Shown here piece by piece: positions 5,996-10,181 of a stretch of 10,181 nt of DNA. Both the position numbers and the translations under genes were made by a program. Numbering within the stretch: the stretch's first letter is position 1; the number at the start of each line of letters is the position of its first letter. Below the pieces are notes generated by a model, which did no database searches, was not told the origin of the DNA, and saw only the letters and a list, made by a program, of their open reading frames with translations. The stretch comes from Gemmatimonadota bacterium. GTDB taxonomy: Bacteria > Gemmatimonadota > Gemmatimonadetes > Gemmatimonadales > Gemmatimonadaceae. Location of the stretch: the NCBI GenBank assembly GCA_947475795.1, contig CANJOX010000093.1:1-10181 (forward strand), given 5' to 3'.

Positions 5996-6412
5996 ATGGC
6001 CAACTCGCCGCCGCTTTTATTGACCATCGCGTCGGCCCTGCGGGAGGCGCGCCGGAGCCGTCGAATGTCCATCGCCGAACTGGCCGCCAACGCGGGCGTA
6101 AGCCCCCGCCTCATCAGCGAGTTCGAGCAGGGCAAGCGCCCGAACGTGTCGCTCGAGACGGCGATACGGCTGCTCACGCTGGTCGGGGTGTCGCTCCATC
6201 TCCGCGACGCGGCCGAACCGAGGGATGCTGCGCAGGCACGCGCGGAGCGCGCGGCGCGACGGCGGAACAGTTGGACTGGCACCCGCTCCACCCTCGACGC
6301 ACAGGTCGACCCATCGGCGGCGTCGTCGTCGGCGGCACGTCTTGGTGCGGTCGCCAACGCCTCCGCCCTCGCCACCGCGCTGCAACGTGCGGCCCGCTCC
6401 CCGCGTCAGTGA
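5996..6412 (+). CDS. XRE-family HTH regulator, putative antitoxin
   Basis: A 138-aa protein starting MANSPPLLL. Residues about 12-67 form a compact XRE helix-turn-helix of HipB-like appearance: LREARRSRRMSIAELAANAG, then VSPRLISEFEQGKRPNVSLE and TAIRLLTLVGVSLHL. The rest is a low-complexity, Ala/Arg-rich tail without a known domain. ATG 5996 is chosen because the domain begins directly after it, although no strong Shine-Dalgarno is present. The stop overlaps the start of the nucleotidyltransferase gene (GTGA), so the two are translationally coupled. The likely role is DNA binding, operon autoregulation and possibly neutralisation of the partner. The last two points are inferences from the layout. 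Confidence 0.8.
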   Translation: MANSPPLLLTIASALREARRSRRMSIAELAANAGVSPRLISEFEQGKRPNVSLETAIRLLTLVGVSLHLRDAAEPRDAAQARAERAARRRNSWTGTRSTLDAQVDPSAASSSAARLGAVANASALATALQRAARSPRQ

Positions 6413-6939
6413 CGCCGGCGGGTGAGGGACGCCCGAATCAGCCGTCCGCCGCGGCGTTTCCGGTGGACTTCACCGACTTCATACACGCGCTGAACGCCAA
6501 CGCTGTGGAGTACCTGCTGGTCGGCGGCTATGCCGTCGGTGTGCACGGCTACGTGCGGGCGACGGTCGACATCGACTTCTTCTATCGTCGTACACCCGAG
6601 AACGTGACGCGGGTGCTCGCGGCGTTGCAGGAGTTCGGCGCTCCGCCAGAAGTGCTCGACCGAGCCCATCTCGAGGCGCCGGATACGGTGACGGCTTTCG
6701 GAGAGCCACCGATCCGAATCGACCTGCTCTCCGAGCTCTCGGGTGTAACCTTCGATGAGGCGCGCCAGGGCGCCGTGGAGGTACCGCTCGATGGTGCGCT
6801 GCTGCCTGTGATCGGACTCCACGCGCTGAGAGCGAACAAAGAGGCGAGTGGTCGTCCGAAGGACCGGCACGATCTCGAGCAACTCGGCGTCGATCCGCCG
6901 AGCAAGACGGCCAAGTTGCCGAGGAAGAAGAATCGCTGA
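6409..6939 (+). CDS. Nucleotidyltransferase (DUF6036/AbiEii-like), putative toxin
   Basis: A 176-aa protein of the polymerase-beta nucleotidyltransferase fold. Residues 35-60 read YLLVGGYAVGVHGYVRATVD and then IDFF: the nucleotide-binding GG (39-40) followed by the metal ligands D54 and D56. A third acidic residue, D105, is in IRIDLL. The helix LHALRANKEASGRPKDRHDLEQL (138-160) is typical of this group. All three catalytic acids are present, so it is probably active, unlike the degenerate region in the protein at 607-1551. The tail is Lys/Arg-rich. The GTG at 6409 overlaps the XRE stop as GTGA; the open frame before it lies inside the XRE gene. Related HTH-coupled enzymes act as toxins or phage-defence effectors, but the substrate here is unknown. 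Confidence 0.82.
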   Translation: MTPAGEGRPNQPSAAAFPVDFTDFIHALNANAVEYLLVGGYAVGVHGYVRATVDIDFFYRRTPENVTRVLAALQEFGAPPEVLDRAHLEAPDTVTAFGEPPIRIDLLSELSGVTFDEARQGAVEVPLDGALLPVIGLHALRANKEASGRPKDRHDLEQLGVDPPSKTAKLPRKKNR

Positions 6940-6948
6940 CAGGCACCC

Positions 6949-6989
6949 CGGTGCCCAGTGGAGCCCAATCGACGCTGTTCCGGCGCTCA
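6949..6989 (+). repeat. Direct repeat, copy B
   Basis: This is the partner of the repeat at 3537-3577 (34 of 41 identical, same orientation). It begins 9 nt after the nucleotidyltransferase stop. No tRNA-like sequence adjoins this copy. Confidence 0.65.
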
Positions 6990-7140
6990 TTCAGTAAGCG
7001 CTCTGCAGCGATCTCCTCTCGCGGCAGCTGTCGCCACCCGCCGACCATCGGTGCGACGATGCGACGCGGTGCGACGGCGCGACGACGTCACTGTGCCCAT
7101 CGTTCGCGACGGCGACGGGCCCCCGCGATGCCACCAAGCG
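6990..7140. other. Non-coding stretch with clustered GCGACG motifs
   Basis: No gene is supported. GCGACG occurs four times at 7053, 7061, 7071 and 7079, at 8- and 10-nt steps. It may be a worn short tandem repeat or chance in GC-rich DNA. Confidence 0.3.
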
Positions 7141-7173
7141 CAACGGGGGCATCGCATGGCGATGCCCCCGTTG
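7141..7173. terminator. 15-bp perfect hairpin after PEP-CTERM gene 2
   Basis: CAACGGGGGCATCGC (7141-7155) and GCGATGCCCCCGTTG (7159-7173) pair perfectly around the loop ATG. It lies 19 nt beyond the minus-strand stop at 7193 and probably ends that transcript, although the minus side has no T-run (CGCTTGG follows). The plus side continues TTGTTG. Confidence 0.65.
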
Positions 7174-7192
7174 TTGTCCGACTGCCGTGCCG

Positions 7193-7811
7193 TTACACGG
7201 TGCGACGACGGCGCGCCATGACGCCCAGTGCCGCGAGACCACTCGCCATGAGCAGGTACGTGCTGGGTTCCGGCACCGCCGAAACGAAGCCGCGGATGGT
7301 CTGTGGATCGCTGGCGATCCCGTCGACACCGGGCGGGTCAATGCGAACGCCGCTGGTCAGGAGATCCTGCGACAGGGTGTAATTCACTCCACTGATCACG
7401 AAATTCGGCTGGGGAATCGGTCCCCAAATCAAGCCCCCCTGGATAGCGGACACGGCGCCCACAATGTTGGCCGAGTTCGCAAACGTTCCCGCGGCGGGTA
7501 ACGTCTGGTTCACGGTGAGCGCAAAGAGGACGTCGGAGAAACTGGACGGTCCGGCGCCGCTCGTGACGAAGGACCCAAACGCCGCGTTGCCGAATCCGTT
7601 CAATACCTGCTGCGCGCCGAAGTTGTAGGTGAGGCGAACACCGCCGGCGGCCTCACACCATGTGCTCACCAGCGCCACCCCCCCCGGTCGCGCTGCATCC
7701 TGTTCCGGTGAACGCGCCGGTGGTCGCGAAGGTGATCATCTGCGCGTTGGCAGATCCAACCGAGAGCGCGATTGCGGCAGAGATTGCCGCGACACTGCGA
7801 AGTACTTTCAT
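7193..7811 (-). pseudogene. PEP-CTERM exported protein 2, frameshifted at an 8-G run
   Basis: ATG at 7811 has GGAG (7820-7817) 5 nt upstream and opens a signal peptide, MKVLRSVAAISAAIALSVGS, ending ANA before Gln24. After 43 codons the frame meets eight consecutive G on the minus strand (C8 at 7678-7685) and runs to a stop 24 nt later. Removing one G joins it to the downstream frame and gives 205 aa. That frame carries GGVRLTYNFGAQQV and the sorting signal VPEPSTY (about 179-185), then LLMASGLAALGVMA and four arginines. Both halves are well preserved, so the break is recent, a sequencing error, or a phase-variable switch. If expressed, the product would be processed by exosortase and placed on the surface. 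The mature part is not like PEP-CTERM protein 1. Confidence 0.8.
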
Positions 7812-7871
7812 TGTGGCTCCGTTGCAGATGGACTCGTGCGAGCATGGGGTGCCATGCACGAGGACTGTCAT

Positions 7872-7887
7872 TGCGAGTCCCGTGCCA
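7872..7887 (-). promoter_or_regulatory. Sigma-54 (-24/-12) promoter of PEP-CTERM gene 2
   Basis: On the minus strand TGGCACGGGACTCGCA matches TGGCAC-N5-TTGCA with one mismatch, and has exactly 10 nt between GG and GC. Transcription would begin near 7862, about 50 nt before the ATG at 7811. Confidence 0.65.
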
Positions 7888-8108
7888 TCCCTTGCGCGCC
7901 ATCGTCACGCGCTCGCGATGCGGTGGCGTGAGGCGGGGTATGCAGTTAGCTGCCGCGCCCGCTCGCGCGCCTGCCGCTCCCGGTGTCGCGAAATGTGACG
8001 GATGCGCACCTCAGCTGCGGCGTGCGCGCCTCTCAGCTGAACGAGTGACATCCTTTCGAGCGAGACCAGTGCACACTACCCCGGGCGCCGAGCGCACCGC
8101 GCAATCAC

Positions 8109-8714
8109 CTACAAATCCAACCCACCCAGCTCTCCATCGCTGAACAGCGCCGCCTGACTCTTGCTGCGCTGCTTGCGCACCGCATCCCATCGCAGCGCGA
8201 ACGCGGCGTCGAGCAGCGCTTCGTACCGCAGCACATTGTCCGCCTTGGCGCCCACGGACTTGAGCTCGAACAGGCGGCTCAGTAACGGCCTCGTCAGCAG
8301 AGACACCGGCACGCTGGTGTCGGCCCTGTTGGCCGGCGTGGCGCGACAGGCCGGGCAGAGCAGACGCGCGACGACATCGGTGACACGGCCGATCAGGGCG
8401 AGGTGCAGGTCGGTCACGCTCCGGCAGTCATCGCACGTGGGGAACGCGCTCTCTGGATGCGGGTCGCTCGCGAGGTCCATCTCGAGCTGGTTGGCCAGCA
8501 CGGCCTCGGCAAATTCACCACCGCGCGCGAAGGCGTCGCCGGTGCGGTACAGATCCAGCAGGATGGCGCGTTCGAAGTTCTGTCCCGCCACGATGCCCGC
8601 GGCCGCCAGCTTGCCTTCGCCCGCCGGCGTGAGCTGGTAGGTATTGACCTGGCCATCAATGCTCGTCAGAACGTAGTGGGCGTCGCGGCTGACGTATTTG
8701 TGCAGGCGGGGCAT
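8109..8714 (-). CDS. Uncharacterised protein with two CxxC pairs
   Basis: A 201-aa protein that I do not recognise. Residues about 1-45 (YVLTSIDGQVNTYQLTPAGE) could be a small winged-helix-like or beta region. The middle is helical and acidic (FAEAVLANQLEMDLASDPHP). Four cysteines occur as C94-x2-C97 and C120-x2-C123, separated by a helical stretch, which suggests a structural zinc site. The C-terminus is helical (LLSRLFELK, then VLRYEALLDAAFALRW). No signal peptide or membrane segment is seen, so it is probably cytoplasmic. ATG 8714 is used as the start, but no Shine-Dalgarno precedes it. It lies alone, divergent from the receptor gene, with a perfect inverted repeat 16 nt upstream. Codon use and length support a real gene; the function is unknown. 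Confidence 0.7.
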   Translation of the reverse strand: MPRLHKYVSRDAHYVLTSIDGQVNTYQLTPAGEGKLAAAGIVAGQNFERAILLDLYRTGDAFARGGEFAEAVLANQLEMDLASDPHPESAFPTCDDCRSVTDLHLALIGRVTDVVARLLCPACRATPANRADTSVPVSLLTRPLLSRLFELKSVGAKADNVLRYEALLDAAFALRWDAVRKQRSKSQAALFSDGELGGLDL

Positions 8715-8730
8715 GTCATTGTGGGGTGCG

Positions 8731-8751
8731 CCGACGTCCGTTGCACGTCGG
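8731..8751. promoter_or_regulatory. Perfect 7-bp inverted repeat upstream of the CxxC gene
   Basis: CCGACGT (8731-8737) and ACGTCGG (8745-8751) form a perfect dyad with a 7-nt gap, 16 nt upstream of the ATG at 8714. It may be an operator or a leader hairpin; no regulator is assigned. Confidence 0.4.
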
Positions 8752-8909
8752 ATACGTACTGGGGAATCGCCGCGAACAAGGCGGCGCGGTGAGAGGGACG
8801 TTGCCGCTCAGACCGTCACGGAGCAAGGCGGGACGTTGGCACCTCCCCCCTGAGCGCGCCCACCCCCCGACGGCCCTCCCGAATCCTCGCGCACTCGGCG
8901 CACGCGTTC

Positions 8910-8951
8910 TATAATCACTCGGTCCGTCCCACCCTCCCTTCTGAAAGAGGA
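8910..8951 (+). promoter_or_regulatory. Promoter -10 and ribosome site of the receptor gene
   Basis: A perfect TATAAT lies at 8910-8915, without a recognisable -35 17 nt upstream. AGAGGA at 8946-8951 is a good Shine-Dalgarno, 6 nt before ATG 8958 and 9 nt before ATG 8961. The leader is short, about 36 nt. Confidence 0.6.
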
Positions 8952-8957
8952 AAGCCT

Positions 8958-10181
8958 ATGATGCGACCGATCCTCAAGCGGTTGCTCCTCGCGGCGTCTG
9001 TGTCCGCGCTCTCGTCCGCGTTCGCCCCCAGCGCCGTGCTGGCGCAGAACACCATCACCCTCGAAGGCGCCGTGCGCGCCGACGGTGCGCCGGTGGCCGG
9101 TGCGCAGGTCACGGTGCGCAACGTGGCCACCGCCGAGGTCACCCGCGTGGCCACCAGAGCGTCCGGTGAGTTCCGGGTGCTCGGGCTCTACTCCGGGCAG
9201 TACACCGTGAACGTGAAGGCGATCGGCTTCCGGCAGCGGACGGATACGGTCAACCTCACGCTCGGTCAGCGCGCGCGGCTCGAGTTCAGCATGGAAAAGG
9301 GGGCCGCCGAGCTCGATGCCCAGACCGTCACCGCGGAACGGGTAAAGCAGGTGGAAGTGCAGCGCCTGTCGGTGAGCGCGCCGGTCACGAAGGATGAGAT
9401 CGAGAACCTGCCGTTCAATTCCCGCGGCATCATGAACCTGGCCGGCATCGCGCCGGGTATCAAAACGTATTCCGCCCAGTCGGGACGCTCGCTGCCGTCA
9501 GGCGGCGCCGCACCGGACCTTCGTTTCTTCAACGTCTACATGGACGGCGTGGAAATGAAGAGTCTCTTCAACGGCAACATCGTGGGACTCGGCCAGACCG
9601 GTTCGCCGCTGCCGCAGGAAGGGCTCGACAACTTCCGCGTGTACCTCAATCCCTACGACGCAGAATTCACGCGGGCCGGTTCCTACGTGATCAGCGCCGA
9701 AAGCAAGCGTGGCACAAACGAGTGGAAAGGCTCGGCGTTCGGGTTTTTGCAGAACAAGTCGATGCTGGCCAAGAACGCGTTTCAGACCGCGGTGCCGAAC
9801 TTCGGGCGCGATCAGCTGGGCTTCAACATCGCCGGCCCGATCAAGAAGGACAAACTGTTCCTCGCCACGAGCTACGAGCGGACGAACACGGACTTCTTTC
9901 TCGACGTGAATCCCACCACGGCCGCCGCCAACACCACGTGGCCGACCGCCAAGGGCTCCTTCCTGGCGCCCAATACCAATCACACGCTGTTCTCGCGTCT
10001 GACGTACGTGCAGAGCCCTCGGGTGACGTACGACTTCATGGGCTCCACGCGCTTCCTGCGTGGGGAAGGCAACTTCGGTGGCAAAGCGTCACAGGATGCC
10101 GGCATTTCGCAGAAGTACGAGATCTATACCGCCCAGCTCCGGCAGCGCTTCATCTCCACCAGCGGCAACCTGGTGAACGAA
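8958..10181 (+). CDS. TonB-dependent receptor, Oar-like, 5' part
   Basis: An open frame of 408 codons runs off the window end without a stop. The signal peptide (residues 1-29, MMRPILKRLL to VLA before Gln30) directs it to the outer membrane. Residues about 33-112 form a carboxypeptidase-regulatory-like beta-sandwich, with ITLEGAVRADGAPVAGAQV, SGEFRVLGLYSGQYTV and AIGFRQRTDTV. A plug domain follows from about residue 140, with LPFNSRGIMNLAGIAPGI, FFNVYMDGVEMKSLFNGNIV and LDNFRVYLNPYDAEFTRAGS. The barrel begins after about residue 240 (FGFLQNK, then IAGPIKKDKLFLATSYER). Full members usually reach 900-1100 residues, so well over half lies beyond the window. It probably transports or secretes a large substrate, but the ligand is not predictable. 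ATG 8961 is an equally possible start. Confidence 0.9.
   Translation, partial: MMRPILKRLLLAASVSALSSAFAPSAVLAQNTITLEGAVRADGAPVAGAQVTVRNVATAEVTRVATRASGEFRVLGLYSGQYTVNVKAIGFRQRTDTVNLTLGQRARLEFSMEKGAAELDAQTVTAERVKQVEVQRLSVSAPVTKDEIENLPFNSRGIMNLAGIAPGIKTYSAQSGRSLPSGGAAPDLRFFNVYMDGVEMKSLFNGNIVGLGQTGSPLPQEGLDNFRVYLNPYDAEFTRAGSYVISAESKRGTNEWKGSAFGFLQNKSMLAKNAFQTAVPNFGRDQLGFNIAGPIKKDKLFLATSYERTNTDFFLDVNPTTAAANTTWPTAKGSFLAPNTNHTLFSRLTYVQSPRVTYDFMGSTRFLRGEGNFGGKASQDAGISQKYEIYTAQLRQRFISTSGNLVNE

Noticed and set aside
5980..6408. Long frame running into the nucleotidyltransferase from 5980
   Set aside because: It overlaps the XRE gene in another frame. The GTG at 6409 overlapping the XRE stop is the natural start.
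7840..7855. TGGCACCCCATGCTCG on the minus strand as a second sigma-54 site
   Set aside because: The GG-to-GC spacing is 8 nt rather than the required 10; the site at 7887-7872 fits.
9498..9983. 161-aa minus-strand open frame inside the receptor gene
   Set aside because: The sense strand encodes a continuous TonB-receptor plug and barrel; the antisense frame matches no family.
1..10181. CRISPR array, rRNA, complete tRNA or insertion sequence
   Set aside because: No regularly spaced repeats, rRNA signature, complete cloverleaf, or transposase with terminal inverted repeats was seen by eye.

Overview
The window looks like chromosomal DNA of a high-GC, Gram-negative bacterium. It encodes two PEP-CTERM sorted proteins, an Oar-like TonB-dependent receptor with an N-terminal carboxypeptidase-regulatory domain, and a BlaI plus M56-peptidase pair. 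That mix, with the codon use, fits Gemmatimonadota best, but the assignment is an inference from gene content. It reads as an accessory region with several decaying genes.

Layout. (1) 1-1551, minus strand: a bidirectional-type terminator, then a translationally coupled two-gene operon with a 4-base ATGA overlap. It encodes a winged-helix protein with a degenerate nucleotidyltransferase-like region and a DUF6036-like nucleotidyltransferase, a toxin-antitoxin-like arrangement. (2) 1552-1727: divergent control region, with a minus-strand promoter under a perfect palindrome and two 16-bp dyads framing the blaI promoter. (3) 1728-3451, plus strand: a BlaI-type repressor overlapping an M56 (BlaR1-like) membrane peptidase gene that carries two in-frame stop codons. 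(4) 3537-3770: tandem GGTGCCCAAT repeats, a 46-nt 3' fragment of a tRNA-Gly, and a strong hairpin terminator related to the one at the window start. This looks like an old integration site. (5) 3911-4347: the N-terminal stub of a HigB/RelE-like toxin followed by an intact HTH antitoxin. (6) 4786-5575: sigma-54 promoter and PEP-CTERM protein 1. (7) 5996-6939: XRE regulator and a second nucleotidyltransferase, overlapping by GTGA. A diverged copy of the 3537 repeat lies just after it, so about 3.4 kb is bracketed by direct repeats. (8) 7141-7887, minus strand: a 15-bp perfect hairpin, PEP-CTERM gene 2 broken by an 8-G run, and its sigma-54 promoter. (9) 8109-8714, minus strand: an unrecognised 201-aa protein with two CxxC pairs. 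(10) 8958 to the window end, plus strand: the start of the TonB-dependent receptor.

How the genes relate. The two PEP-CTERM genes face different ways and are unrelated over their mature parts, yet each has a -24/-12 promoter. This matches the known RpoN/PrsK/PrsR control of PEP-CTERM genes, so they are probably co-regulated with an exosortase locus elsewhere. The two HTH-nucleotidyltransferase pairs and the decayed HigBA pair make the segment rich in toxin-antitoxin-like modules. Together with the tRNA fragment and direct repeats, this suggests repeated insertion and erosion.
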